Positions 32,888 through 41,854 of a DNA stretch of 64,000 nucleotides are shown here, piece by piece. Position numbers and translations under genes: made by a program. Origin of the DNA: Natrinema amylolyticum (lineage in GTDB: Archaea; Halobacteriota; Halobacteria; Halobacteriales; Natrialbaceae); contig NZ_JAIWPJ010000002.1 in NCBI RefSeq assembly GCF_020515625.1, forward strand, positions 744,001-808,000, written 5' to 3'. Each line of letters opens with the position of its first letter. Position 1 is the stretch's first letter. The notes beneath the pieces were generated by a model. It was given only the letters and a program-made list of their open reading frames with translations, made no database searches and was not told where the DNA came from.

Positions 32888-33868
32888 ATGACGACCCACG
32901 AGGAGCCGGTGGATTCGGTACTCGAGACGATCGGTCGAACGCCGCTCGTTCGGCTCCAGGACGGTCCCGACGCGGTCCCGATCTACGCGAAACTCGAGAC
33001 GTTCAATCCCGGTGCGAGTATCAAGGACCGGATCGGTCGCTACATGCTCGAGCGGATGCTCGAACGCGGCGACGTCTCGACGGGCGGGACGATCATCGAG
33101 CCGACGGCCGGCAACACGGGTATCGGACTGGCGATCGCGGCCGAGCAACTCGAATTGGACGCCGTCTTCGTCGTCCCCGAGCGGTTCAGCGTCGAGAAAC
33201 AGCAGTTGATGGCCGCGCTGGGCGCGGAGGTCATTAACACGCCGACGGACGAGGGCATGGAGCGGGCGATCGACCGCGCTCACGAACTCGCCGCGGAACT
33301 CGACAACGCAGCCGTCCCGCAGCAGTTCTCGAATCCGCTTAACACCGAAGCCCACTACGAGACGACTGCACCCGAGATCTTCGGGGCGCTCGACGGGGAA
33401 GTCGGCGCGGTCGTCGCCGGCTGCGGGACCGCCGGAACCCTCATGGGAATCGCCCGCTACGCGCTCGAGCGGGATCCCGAAACCCACATCGTCGCCGTCG
33501 AACCCGAGGGCTCCGTCTACGGCGAACTCGTCGGCGAGGACCGCGCGGAAGACGAGTACAAGACCGAAGGGATCGGTACCCACGACACCGCGACCAACGA
33601 ACTGTTCGAGCCCGACCTGGTCGACGACGTCGACGCCGTTTCGGATCGCGACGCCCACGACGAACTCAAACGCCTCGCTCGCGAGGAGGGCCATCTGGTC
33701 GCCTCGAGCGCGGGTGCCGCGAGCGTGGCCGCGAAGCGAGTCGCCCGCGAGATCGCCGACGGCGATCTCGACGTTCCCCACGAGACGGTCGTGACGCTCT
33801 TCCCGGACTCGAGCGAGCGCTACCTCTCGAAGGGGATCTACCGCTCGTTCGAGGAGTGGACGTCCTAA
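32888..33868 (+). CDS. PLP-dependent cysteine synthase family protein
   Basis: A 326-residue fold-type II PLP enzyme. PLP lysine in FNPGASIKDRIGRYMLERML, the substrate loop EPTAGNTGIGLAIAAEQL, the phosphate-binding GCGTAGTLMGIARYAL and the C-terminal TLFPDSSERYLSKGIY are all present. It should make cysteine from O-acetylserine (or a related activated serine) and sulfide, or cystathionine from O-phospho-homoserine-type substrates; the substrate cannot be told by motif alone. It is followed 58 bp later by a divergent isoprenoid-synthase-like gene with its own ribosome-binding site. Confidence 0.9.
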   Translation: MTTHEEPVDSVLETIGRTPLVRLQDGPDAVPIYAKLETFNPGASIKDRIGRYMLERMLERGDVSTGGTIIEPTAGNTGIGLAIAAEQLELDAVFVVPERFSVEKQQLMAALGAEVINTPTDEGMERAIDRAHELAAELDNAAVPQQFSNPLNTEAHYETTAPEIFGALDGEVGAVVAGCGTAGTLMGIARYALERDPETHIVAVEPEGSVYGELVGEDRAEDEYKTEGIGTHDTATNELFEPDLVDDVDAVSDRDAHDELKRLAREEGHLVASSAGAASVAAKRVAREIADGDLDVPHETVVTLFPDSSERYLSKGIYRSFEEWTS

Positions 33869-33926
33869 GATCGGCCGGCGGTTCGGCCATCAGTACACTC
33901 ATTAGATTCCCTCGAGAGAGGGAGAT

Positions 33927-35063
33927 ATGCGCTGGTTGTCAGATACCCTTCCGTCCAACGAGGAACTCCCACCTGCTCTCCGGGAGACAGTCGACGCGTA
34001 CGCCGAACAGGGCGGTCTGTTAGGCGCGTTTACGAACTTCTTCGTATTCCTCGAAACCGACGACGAGGCCCTCGCCGAAACGCTCGCGTCGATCCCGACC
34101 GATCTCTTCGTGACGAGCGCGCTCCACGACGACGCGATCGACGATTCCGACGAGTGGGACACGGATCGCAAGCGACGACTGAACGAGCACGTTTCGGTCG
34201 GTGACATCGCCTTTACGAACGTCGTCGAAGCCGTCGCCGACGCCCCCGAAGACAGTGATCTGGACCCAGTGCTCGAGACCGTCCGCGAGATCGGTGCGGG
34301 CCAACTCGCGGAAGCGGAGTTCGATGCCGCGACGGCGACCGTCGACGACGCCATCGCTCGCGTCGAGGCACGCGGCGGCGTCTGGGGCGAACTCGCGGTC
34401 GCGCTCGTCGCGACCAGCGGCCGCTATTCCAACGTCCAACTCGACCACCTCCGAACGATCGCGACGAACGGCCTGTTCGTCCTGACCGTCATCGACGATC
34501 TCGCGGACCTCCCGGAAGATCTCGAGAACGACGTCGCGACGCTTCCGCTCGTCTGTTTCGACGGGGATCCCGACGCGTATCGATCGACCGACGCCCTGAT
34601 CGACGCCGTCCTCGCTTCGGACGTTCCCGACCGACTCGAGGATCTCGTCGCCCAGCGACGGGCCGCGATCGACGCTGCCGCGTCCGAGCTATACGCGTCG
34701 CTCGAGCACTCGAACGAGGCGATCCTCGAGGCCGCCGTGTGCGCACTGGAGTGGTACTGCGAGTCGGTCTGCTCGGTGCCGATCGCCGAAACCGTCTCGC
34801 CCGCCGAGCAACGAGAGATCCGTGACCGGTTGACCAGCGACGAGGTGGCGACGCGTCAGTACGTCGCTGAGCGCGCCGCGGCGTACCCGGCCGAGATCGA
34901 CGCCGACGAACTCAGTTCGACCGTGACCGAACTCCCCGGGCGACCGCTCGTTCGAACGGTGATCCGGATCCGGCACCTCCAGGCGATCGCCGACGGCGTG
35001 ATGCACACGACGATCGAAGACGCCCTCGCAGCGCTTCGAGCCGAGTCGGCACCGGCCTCGTAA
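33927..35063 (+). CDS. Divergent class I isoprenoid synthase-like protein
   Basis: A 378-residue all-helical protein with the layout of trans-polyprenyl synthases. FVTSALHDDAIDDSDEWDTD at about 61-80 replaces the first Asp-rich motif (LxHDDxxDxxxxRR), followed by the expected RRLNEHVSVGDIAFTNVVEA. GVWGELAVALVATSG precedes the second Asp motif VIDDLADLPEDLENDVATLP near residue 189. Both motifs keep metal-binding aspartates, so activity is possible, but the second is altered. The last 150 residues are unlike known members. A Shine-Dalgarno-like GGGAG lies before the ATG. Product unknown: a prenyl diphosphate or a terpene. Confidence 0.72.
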   Translation: MRWLSDTLPSNEELPPALRETVDAYAEQGGLLGAFTNFFVFLETDDEALAETLASIPTDLFVTSALHDDAIDDSDEWDTDRKRRLNEHVSVGDIAFTNVVEAVADAPEDSDLDPVLETVREIGAGQLAEAEFDAATATVDDAIARVEARGGVWGELAVALVATSGRYSNVQLDHLRTIATNGLFVLTVIDDLADLPEDLENDVATLPLVCFDGDPDAYRSTDALIDAVLASDVPDRLEDLVAQRRAAIDAAASELYASLEHSNEAILEAAVCALEWYCESVCSVPIAETVSPAEQREIRDRLTSDEVATRQYVAERAAAYPAEIDADELSSTVTELPGRPLVRTVIRIRHLQAIADGVMHTTIEDALAALRAESAPAS

Positions 35064-35095
35064 TCGAGACGACCGGAGCCCTCGTCGCCGCCTCG

Positions 35096-35506
35096 TCAGG
35101 CGACGAGCCGTCGATGCTGGACTTTCATACACCGGTCCTGAACGACGGTTCGGTTCGCAGTCTCCGCTCGAGCCGCCGCCTCGTCGTCGCGGATCCCCTG
35201 TTGGGTCCAGATGACGTCGACGTCGTCGCGCTCGAGGGCCGCGTCGACGATCTCGCTGACCTCCTCGCTGGGCCGGAAGATACAGACGACGTCGATCTCC
35301 GCCTCGACGTCCGCGAGAGAATCGTAGACCTCCCGGCCGAAAATCTCGTCCGCAAAGGGGTTGACCGGAATCACGTCGTAGCCGTGATCGAGCAGGTACT
35401 TCGGCACGTCGTGGGCCGCCTTCCCGGGCGTGCTCGAGCAGCCGACGACGGCGATCGTCTCGTACCCGAGGATCTCCTCGAGTTCGTCCGCGGATTCGAC
35501 TGGCAT
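35096..35506 (-). CDS. CoA-binding (Rossmann) protein, YccU-like
   Basis: A 136-residue protein. IAVVGCSSTPGKAAHDVPKY carries the nucleotide loop, then VIPVNPFADEIFGREVYDSL, EIDVVCIFRPSEEVSEIVDA and VIWTQQGIRDDEAAARA complete the CoA_binding_2 fold. In this family, free CoA is held in the cleft; a catalytic role is not known. It ends 33 bp from the convergent isoprenoid-synthase-like gene. Confidence 0.9.
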   Translation of the reverse strand: MPVESADELEEILGYETIAVVGCSSTPGKAAHDVPKYLLDHGYDVIPVNPFADEIFGREVYDSLADVEAEIDVVCIFRPSEEVSEIVDAALERDDVDVIWTQQGIRDDEAAARAETANRTVVQDRCMKVQHRRLVA

Positions 35507-35638
35507 ACGCGAGCGTACGGGCTCGAGGGCAAAACGTCTCGGGGTCGCGGTGACAAACGGACGCCTTCACGTGGCTGTGTCCGTGCGTCGATGCAGGAAT
35601 ACCAGTCCAGCACGGATACGAAACGTTGTGAGCGGAGT

Positions 35639-36271
35639 CTACGTCGACAGCCCGGCCGTCCGGATCTCGGGTTCTTCGTCGTCGGTCGTCTCCTCGAGTT
35701 CGACGACGGCGTCGAAGAGCTGCTTGAGCGTATTCATCGTCTGGTCGTCGTGGGCCGTCGAGTCGATAACGTAGACGCCCAGCGCGTCGGCGCTCTGAAT
35801 TCGACCCGTGAAGACGTGGAGGAACCGGAAGACGGTCTGCAGATCGGAGTACATCAACAGTGTCGAGACGGAGTGGAGGAGGACTCGGTTCTCGGTGAGG
35901 CCACGAGTCTCGTAGAACTCCTGGAGGAACTCCGAGAGCTTGATGCCGATCCCGGTCATGTCGACGGGCGAAGAGGCGTACTTGATCCGCGGATCGTCGT
36001 CGATCGTCCCGATGCCGCGCTGTTTCGTGACGCAGTCGACGACGCCGATGTCCGGCTCGACTCCCTCGTCGACGTGGTCGTCGAAACTCTCGAGAACCTT
36101 GTCGGCGCTGTCTTTCGTGGTGATGACGATCGAACCGTCACCGCGGTTTGCGCCGCTCCCGAGGATATTGAAGGCGATCCGTCGTTTCCCTGTCAGTGGC
36201 GGGCCCGCGACGAGTACGTTCGTCCCCGGATCGAGTTCGACGTCCGGAAGGACATCTGCGAGGTCATACAT
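35639..36271 (-). CDS. RAD55/KaiC-like ATPase (RecA superfamily), degenerate Walker B
   Basis: A 210-residue RecA-fold protein. The Walker A is NVLVAGPPLTGKRRIAFNIL. A strand GSIVITTKDSADKVLESFDD follows. The Walker B position reads NRVLLHSVSTLLMYSDLQTV, with no acidic residue at the end of the strand, so hydrolysis may be weak. The C-terminus has LGVYVIDSTAHDDQTMNTLK. Haloarchaea have many such small RAD55-family proteins, often in signalling. TATA-like TTTATAGTAC lies upstream at about 36362-36371. Role unknown. Confidence 0.75.
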   Translation of the reverse strand: MYDLADVLPDVELDPGTNVLVAGPPLTGKRRIAFNILGSGANRGDGSIVITTKDSADKVLESFDDHVDEGVEPDIGVVDCVTKQRGIGTIDDDPRIKYASSPVDMTGIGIKLSEFLQEFYETRGLTENRVLLHSVSTLLMYSDLQTVFRFLHVFTGRIQSADALGVYVIDSTAHDDQTMNTLKQLFDAVVELEETTDDEEPEIRTAGLST

Positions 36272-36447
36272 ACGGGATACTCACATCCATCGCCATGGTA
36301 ACGAGCTGGTACCACAGCCCACTCCGAAGGCCGGCGTGTTGTATGAAAATACGCGAAGCGGTTTATAGTACTTTTGATTATAAACCCGCCGGTTACGTGG
36401 ACGATCGGAACAGACACTCGATCCGCCGCCACCGTCGTTCCCGCGCG

Positions 36448-37302
36448 TTAGAGTGGCAGCGAGAGCTCGAGGGCGGCGCGCCCGACGATGAACGCCAGCG
36501 AGGCGAGAAACATCCCGTATTTGAGACGTGACTGACCGACGGTCGGATCCTCGAAGCTCTCGTAGGCCGCGGCGAGCATGACGGCGTCGGCCGGGACGAC
36601 GACCAGCAGGTAGGCGACGCCGAACTCCCCACGGAGGAACGGGATCGGGCTCGCGACGACCGCGAGGACGAGGAGGACGGCGGCGACGGCGAGCGCCCGA
36701 CGTTCCCCGATCGCGATCGGAAGCGTGTGCAGGCCCTCCTCGCGGTCGCCCTCGATGTCCTCGACGTCCTTGATGATCTCCCGGGTCAGCGTCGCGATCG
36801 CGGCGAGGACGAAGAGGACGATCGCCGGACCGATCTCGCCGACCGCCGCGGCTCCGAAGAGGAACGTGCTGCCCACGAGGTAGGCGACGAGCGCGTTTCC
36901 GAGGCCGGGAAGCCCCTTGAAGACCTCGGTGTACGCGATCAGCGCGAGGAGATTGACGCCCGCGATGGCGATCGCCAGCGGGGGCAACGTGAGTGCGAAT
37001 GCGACCGCGCCGACAAAGAGGACGATGCTGAACGCGAGCGCACCGCGCGGACTCACCGCGCCGCGGGGGATCGCCCGGCCGGGCTGGTTGATCCGGTCGA
37101 TCTCTCGATCGAAGTAGTCGTTGATCGCGTTGCCCGCACCGACCGCCAGCGCCGTGGCCCCCACCGCCGCGGCGACCGCGACCGGCTCCTCGCCAACGCC
37201 GCCCGCAACGAACGCGCCGATGAACGTCAACACGCTCGCCGCGATCACGTTCACCGGTCGCGTCAACTCGAGCAACCCGCGACCCGTCTCCCCGACTGTC
37301 AT
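36448..37302 (-). CDS. Geranylgeranylglycerol-phosphate geranylgeranyltransferase (DGGGP synthase)
   Basis: A 284-residue UbiA-family membrane prenyltransferase with about eight or nine helices. The first Asp-rich motif NAINDYFDREIDRINQPGRA at about 56-75 and the second, REIIKDVEDIEGDREEGLHT, at about 168-187 bind the Mg-diphosphate. It adds the second geranylgeranyl chain to GGGP, forming the archaeal diether core. The start MTVGETGRGLLELTRPVN fits the family. It is monocistronic on the minus strand. Confidence 0.9.
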   Translation of the reverse strand: MTVGETGRGLLELTRPVNVIAASVLTFIGAFVAGGVGEEPVAVAAAVGATALAVGAGNAINDYFDREIDRINQPGRAIPRGAVSPRGALAFSIVLFVGAVAFALTLPPLAIAIAGVNLLALIAYTEVFKGLPGLGNALVAYLVGSTFLFGAAAVGEIGPAIVLFVLAAIATLTREIIKDVEDIEGDREEGLHTLPIAIGERRALAVAAVLLVLAVVASPIPFLRGEFGVAYLLVVVPADAVMLAAAYESFEDPTVGQSRLKYGMFLASLAFIVGRAALELSLPL

Positions 37303-37486
37303 ACGCGAGAGTGGTCATGCGGCCCGGTTAAACGGTACGGTCCGCCGTCAGGAGCATTGGTCGCTCGGTCCGGCCGTTGGTCTGTTCGGTATTCAGGACT
37401 CGAGCGAACGGGAGCGAGAACGAGAGTCGAGTGGGAACCGAGCGCGAGCCGCCCGTCTCGATCGGTCACCGCATTCGGCCGGCGTC

Positions 37487-37669
37487 TCAGCACCACTCCT
37501 CGAGATCACAGAGCGCGTCGCCCTCGATCTCGAGCCACTTGCTCACCCGCTCGTCGCCGCTCGCGTCCGCGGGAACGGCGGTCCAGCTCCCCTCGTCGTC
37601 CGAGAGTAACTCGAGCGGTGTCGCACCGGACTGCGCCTCGTCTGGAATGGGGGCCTCGGTTTCCGTCAT
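37487..37669 (-). CDS. Small acidic haloarchaeal protein (DUF7511-like)
   Basis: A 60-residue protein starting MTETEAPIPDEAQSG, with TPLELLSDDEGSWTAVPADA and SGDERVSKWLEIEGDALCDL. That pattern (PLELL, W-x-VPxDAxxDE, KWL, CDLEEW) recalls a short haloarchaeal family labelled DUF7511. No function is known. A promoter-like TTATGTAG lies about 25 nt upstream. It is divergent from the tRNA-Arg gene. Confidence 0.7.
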   Translation of the reverse strand: MTETEAPIPDEAQSGATPLELLSDDEGSWTAVPADASGDERVSKWLEIEGDALCDLEEWC

Positions 37670-37818
37670 GACGTACCTAGACGTTGGAACTACATAACAA
37701 AGACCCCCGGCGGCGATTGTCATCGACTGAAAATTCCCGGTCGCTGTGCATGTCGTTCCCTGACGGAATCGGTGAAAATCGAGTGACTTATACGGAACCA
37801 CCCGGAATAACTCCATGC

Positions 37819-37893
37819 GGGCGCTTAGCTCAGTCTGGACAGAGTACTTGGCTTCGGACCAAGCTGTCACGGGTTCAAATCCTGTAGCGCCCA
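37819..37893 (+). tRNA. tRNA-Arg (anticodon TCG)
   Basis: The acceptor arms GGGCGCT and AGCGCCC pair fully. The D-arm is GCTC...GAGT, the anticodon arm is CTTGG-CTTCGGA-CCAAG with anticodon TCG at positions 34-36, and the T-arm is ACGGG-TTCAAAT-CCTGT. Length is 75 nt, without an encoded CCA. It reads the CGA codon (and CGG by wobble is less likely). A TATA-like CTTATACGG lies about 25 nt upstream. Confidence 0.95.
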
Positions 37894-38126
37894 CTCGCAA
37901 ACGGCCCGCTTCTCGACTAATACTAACTTCCCGTAGAGTTACCACTATCTGTATTTTCCGCGGTTTTGACGTTCGGACGAAGGGATCGAAATTTGATACC
38001 AGTTCGGAATAGGGTGTGGACCCGTCACGTCGTGCGACTCCCACCGCAAACGTGGGCGGTCGAGTCACAAGAACAGTGGTAACAAAAAGTCCAAGAACAA
38101 AGAGAAAAATAAAGGATGAATAACTA

Positions 38127-38902
38127 ATGCGATTTAACCTCCTTGCGGTTGTTCTTGGACTCTTACTCGTCGCTGCAGGACCAGCCGTGACTATGGGACA
38201 TCCGGGCGCGTTTGGCATGTCCGCTGAGAATCACTCAGTAGAGACGGAACGGCCAGTTGAAAACGTCACTCAACGTATGATAATAAGTCTAGAGGATAAC
38301 TCTGTTAATGCTCGTTTCCAGGTTTTTCATCGCATATCCTGCTCGGTCCTCGAGTGAAGCCGAGGCCGCACGAAACGCTTGACCCAGAGTGGTTTGCCGG
38401 TCCTGAACGAGTCCAGCGGATCTTCAATGAGACAGCAGATGATACAGATAATCTCACAACAGGTTCTCTCCTCGTATATCATACATCGTCTGTGCATACT
38501 ACACCGGGAAGCCCGGATACCGGATCCCTGCCTGATGCTGAACACGGGTGGGTCATGATTCAACAACGAATCTGGTGGGACAATTACGTCGAAACTGACG
38601 AGAACGTCTCTATCGGTCGTGCTCATACGCAGGCGCTCAACGAGAGCGGGGAACTTCATGTAATAACCCCTGAATCGTGGGAACCAACGACTCTCAACGG
38701 TGATCCAGTCGTTCGAGGAACCGGACATACGAGGCTGCGTTACGTATGGTGGCTCTCCGGTGACGATCCCGACCTACTCCTCGAGTTCGAGTCACCGACG
38801 GAACCACGAGATGACTCCCAAGGGTTCGCTGGTATTCCTGTTACTCTCGTCGCGATTCTCCTCGCGGTTGGCCTCATGGGGCTTCGACGCCGTCTCGAGT
38901 GA
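38127..38902 (+). pseudogene. Frameshifted remnant of an exported, membrane-anchored protein (DUF7345-like)
   Basis: The first frame (38127-38357) encodes a signal peptide MRFNLLAVVLGLLLVAAGPA and ENVTQRMIISLEDNSVNARF, then loses homology. A second frame briefly reads SSSEAEAARNA and stops. The third frame (to 38902) carries ETLDPEWFAGPERVQRIFNE, WVMIQQRIWWDNYVETDENV, LRYVWWLSGDDPDLLLEFES and a C-terminal transmembrane helix GIPVTLVAILLAVGLMG with RRRLE. Together they make the usual layout of haloarchaeal secreted DUF7345-type proteins. At least two frameshifts are needed. GC content is visibly lower than in neighbours. It lies just beyond tRNA-Arg. Confidence 0.72.
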
Positions 38903-39040
38903 GTACGGTACGGGAGTGAACGCGTCTGCATAATGGAAGCTGCTGTGGCTTCACTCCGTGCGGATACACCGTTCTGATCGATACTTGAATGCCGCTCGTC
39001 GACCTCGAGAATTACCTACAGATTCATCCAAGACTAGTCG

Positions 39041-40840
39041 TCACTCGTCACTCGAGCGATACGGCGTCTCTGCGAGCAGCGAGTCGTCGTCGACCGCGTC
39101 GGTCAGCGCGAGGCGGTCGACGGTCGATCGAGTCGGTCGACCGTCGGGGCCCCAGCCTCGTACCTGATAATAGTGGTCGAGGGCGGTTTCGAACCAATCG
39201 TCGTCGACGACCTGTCCCGCGTTCGGTCCCGACTCGAGGGGCTCTCGCAGGGGTGCCGGCAGTTCGTCGTCGGCGCGTCTCACGCCCTCGCGGACGTTGA
39301 ACAGGCGGGTCAGGGTCCAGACTCGCTCGCCGACGGTCAGCAGATCGCCAGTCGTCTCGAGCCGGACGGCGTCCAGCCACTCCGCGCCGAGGTCGTCGAA
39401 GACGTCCCCGACGAAGTCGTCGACAATGAGACACCAGAGGATCGATCGCCGGTTCTGCTCCTCGACGACGGCGCGTGCCGTGCGCTCGGGACTCCACTGC
39501 TCGTCGAAGACTTCCCGTTCGATCGGACGGGCTCGTCGGTGACAGGCCCCGCGGTCGCTGGTCGCGTACGCGAGCGCCATACTCGGTGCGCCGCGCGGGT
39601 CGTACGCCGGGAGCTCCATCGCCTTGACGGTCGGGACGAGTTCGTCCCCGCCGAACTGCGCCGCCGCCGCGGTGACGCCGTCCGCGAGCGCGTCGCCGAG
39701 CGACGTGTCTCGCGCGGCGATCTCCTCAAGCATGCGTCGAGCGCCGTCGGGATCGCCGAAGGAGAACGATCGCTCGAGCAGGCCCGCGTCGGCGGCCTTG
39801 ACGGCCCATGCGACCGCACTACCGGCGCTGATGAGGTCCATTCCGAATCGGTCGCAGATCTGGCCCAGTTCCGCGACGGCGTCGAACTCGTCGATCCCGA
39901 GACCGGCCCCCAGCGTCATCGCGGTGGCGCCGCGCGGGACGTAGTCACCGTCTGCCGTCTCGACCCGGAACCCGCCGGAGTCGGTGTCGCTGTCGTCGTT
40001 GCCGTCCTCATACTCTCGCTCGCTCGTCAGTTCCTTGACCGCAGCGGCACCGATCGCGTCGGCTCCCTCGAACGTGCCGTCCTCCCAGCCGCGGGTCGAG
40101 AGCGCGCCGACCTCGTTCGCGAAGTCGACGGTTTCGACCGTTTCGCTCGCCCGCAGCCACTGCCCGGTCTCGTCCTCGCGGTATCGCTCGGCGTACGCCT
40201 CGCGCAGGTCCGCCAATCCCGCTGGCGGCTCCCCCCTCGCGACGACGGCCTTCAGTCGTTTCGACCCCATTACGGCACCGGCGCCGCCTCTGCCCGCGTG
40301 GTGATCTCCCTCGTCGGACGCGATCGTCGCGTAGGCTACCTGCCGTTCGCCCGCCGGGCCGATACAGGCGACCGACGCGTCGGGGAAGCTCGCGGCCGTC
40401 TCGACCGTGTCGTCGCCCCACGAGTCGGTCGGCTCGACGGTTGCCGTGCCGTCCTCGATGACGAGACGGACGGGTTCCGTCGCCGTCCCGGTGACGAGCA
40501 GACCGATATGTGGTCCGAGCGACCCCACGAGCGCGTCCGGAAACGTACCGCCGGCGTAGGAGTCGAGAAAGCCGCCGGTCAGCGGCGATTTCGTAATGGC
40601 AGCGTACCGCGACTCCCCGGGCAGATAGCCCGAGAGCGGGCCGAGCATGAACAGGAGAACGTTCGCCGGGCCGAGCGGGTCGGTCCCGGCCTCGAGTTGC
40701 TCGTAGAGATAGCGAGCGCCCAGGCCCTTCCCGCCGACGTACCGGCGGAGCCACGGTTCCGGGACTGGGACGCTGTCGACCGATCGCGTCGAGAGATCGA
40801 CGCGAAGGAGCCGGTCGGGTGTAGCGAGTGGCACTAGCAC
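39041..40840 (-). CDS. Aldehyde:ferredoxin oxidoreductase family protein lacking the CxxCxxxC motif
   Basis: A 599-residue tungsto-pterin enzyme family member; GTG start (GTG CTA GTG CCA...). Residues about 34-110 contain VGGKGLGARYLYEQL and the pterin region ITKSPLTGGFLDSYAGGTFP; HHAGRGGAGAVMGSKRLKAV follows. FGMDLISAGSAVAWAV and TSDRGACHRRARPI are also conserved. The three clustered Cys that ligate the 4Fe-4S in AOR should lie before ELGQICDRFGMDLIS. Here that stretch is SDTDSGGFRVETADGDYVPR without cysteine, while the later Cys (RSILWCLIVDDFVGD) remains. Electron transfer by the usual cluster is therefore doubtful. It is downstream of yqeC. Confidence 0.85.
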   Translation of the reverse strand: MLVPLATPDRLLRVDLSTRSVDSVPVPEPWLRRYVGGKGLGARYLYEQLEAGTDPLGPANVLLFMLGPLSGYLPGESRYAAITKSPLTGGFLDSYAGGTFPDALVGSLGPHIGLLVTGTATEPVRLVIEDGTATVEPTDSWGDDTVETAASFPDASVACIGPAGERQVAYATIASDEGDHHAGRGGAGAVMGSKRLKAVVARGEPPAGLADLREAYAERYREDETGQWLRASETVETVDFANEVGALSTRGWEDGTFEGADAIGAAAVKELTSEREYEDGNDDSDTDSGGFRVETADGDYVPRGATAMTLGAGLGIDEFDAVAELGQICDRFGMDLISAGSAVAWAVKAADAGLLERSFSFGDPDGARRMLEEIAARDTSLGDALADGVTAAAAQFGGDELVPTVKAMELPAYDPRGAPSMALAYATSDRGACHRRARPIEREVFDEQWSPERTARAVVEEQNRRSILWCLIVDDFVGDVFDDLGAEWLDAVRLETTGDLLTVGERVWTLTRLFNVREGVRRADDELPAPLREPLESGPNAGQVVDDDWFETALDHYYQVRGWGPDGRPTRSTVDRLALTDAVDDDSLLAETPYRSSDE

Positions 40841-41005
40841 AGGGAACGCCGTCGACGGGAAAAAGCGTTATCACAGCACCTGTCGGCGGTCTGTCGACAC
40901 GCGACGAGATGCCGGACCGCCGTTCTCGATCACTGCGAGGACGGCACCGACCGCGACCGGCCGCGCCCGAGAACGCGACCGCACGGCAGGCCGGAGGGCT
41001 GGGGT

Positions 41006-41047
41006 ACCGGGAACTGGGAACTGGGAACCGGGGACCGGGGCCGGGGG
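41006..41047 (+). repeat. G-rich heptanucleotide tandem repeat
   Basis: Units ACCGGGA, ACTGGGA, ACTGGGA, ACCGGGG, ACCGGGG, then CCGGGGG: five full 7-mers and a variant. The runs of three to five G with 2-4 nt loops could form a G-quadruplex on the plus strand. It ends 5 bp before the yqeC stop codon in the 212-bp yqeC-AOR spacer. Confidence 0.75.
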
Positions 41048-41052
41048 CGATC

Positions 41053-41772
41053 CTACACGACGGCCACGAGCGGCCGTTCGGCACGCATCTCGGCGAGGAC
41101 GACCCGCGGGACGTCCGCTCGCTCGTGGATCTCCGCAGCGACGCGGCGTCCGGTTTCCTCGAGTTCCTCGTCGTCTACCATATTGATGAGCGGAATTACC
41201 GTCGCGTCGTCCGGAACGTCCTTGCAGCCGCCCTGATCACTGGCCAGGACGGTCGCGACGTCGGCCGGTCGGATCTCGTCGCCAGGGTCCAGGCCGGTCA
41301 GCGCCGCTACCCGCTGGACCCGGTGAACGCGATCCTCGGTGAGCGGCTGTCCGACCACGTGCGCGCTCGCGATCGAAACGATCGTCGAAGCGCTCTCGGG
41401 AAGCTGTGGCTCCCGCTCGTTCGGGGCCTTGAACCGGCGCATTCTTGCGCCATCCGCTTTGACGAGCACAGGTACGTCGAGGTCCGAGAGCTCGGCGACT
41501 GTCTCTCTGTCGTATCCGAGGTAGCGGTCCTCCCGTTCCCGTTCCGGAACGACACCGAGGGGCCAGTCAGCGGCCGCTTCGACCGCAGCAACCGGGTTTT
41601 CCGTGACGACGACTCGATCGACCCAGTCGTCGAAGATGGGAATGCGAACGGTGGCGGTGACGACCGTGCGCTCCAGCGCCGCCGCGAGCGTCGCCATCGT
41701 CGTTTTCTTCCCGCCCGCCCCGACGACGCAGGTCGTTCCGCGCTGGGCCTCGAGTGCCTCGACGACGTCCAT
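41053..41772 (-). CDS. yqeC: YqeC-like selenium/molybdenum cofactor maturation protein
   Basis: A 239-residue protein. TTCVVGAGGKKTTMATLAAA near the N-terminus is a P-loop-like motif. VVVTENPVAAVEAAADWPLG, VPVLVKADGARMRRFKAPNE with the KADGAR motif, and IVSIASAHVVGQPLTEDRVH match YqeC, a protein linked to selenium-dependent molybdenum hydroxylases. The exact step is not known. It lies upstream of the AOR-family gene on the same strand, with 212 bp between. Confidence 0.85.
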   Translation of the reverse strand: MDVVEALEAQRGTTCVVGAGGKKTTMATLAAALERTVVTATVRIPIFDDWVDRVVVTENPVAAVEAAADWPLGVVPEREREDRYLGYDRETVAELSDLDVPVLVKADGARMRRFKAPNEREPQLPESASTIVSIASAHVVGQPLTEDRVHRVQRVAALTGLDPGDEIRPADVATVLASDQGGCKDVPDDATVIPLINMVDDEELEETGRRVAAEIHERADVPRVVLAEMRAERPLVAVV

Positions 41773-41854
41773 ACTGATGGCAACGGACCGCCGGTCATAA
41801 CGGTTTACGTCCAGTCGCCGGCCGAGCGAGGGACGGCCGCACCGCCGAACCGAT

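Noticed and set aside
37819-38960. tRNA-Arg as attachment site of an integrated element
   Set aside because: No second copy of the tRNA 3' end, no integrase and no mobile genes were found; only one decayed gene follows.
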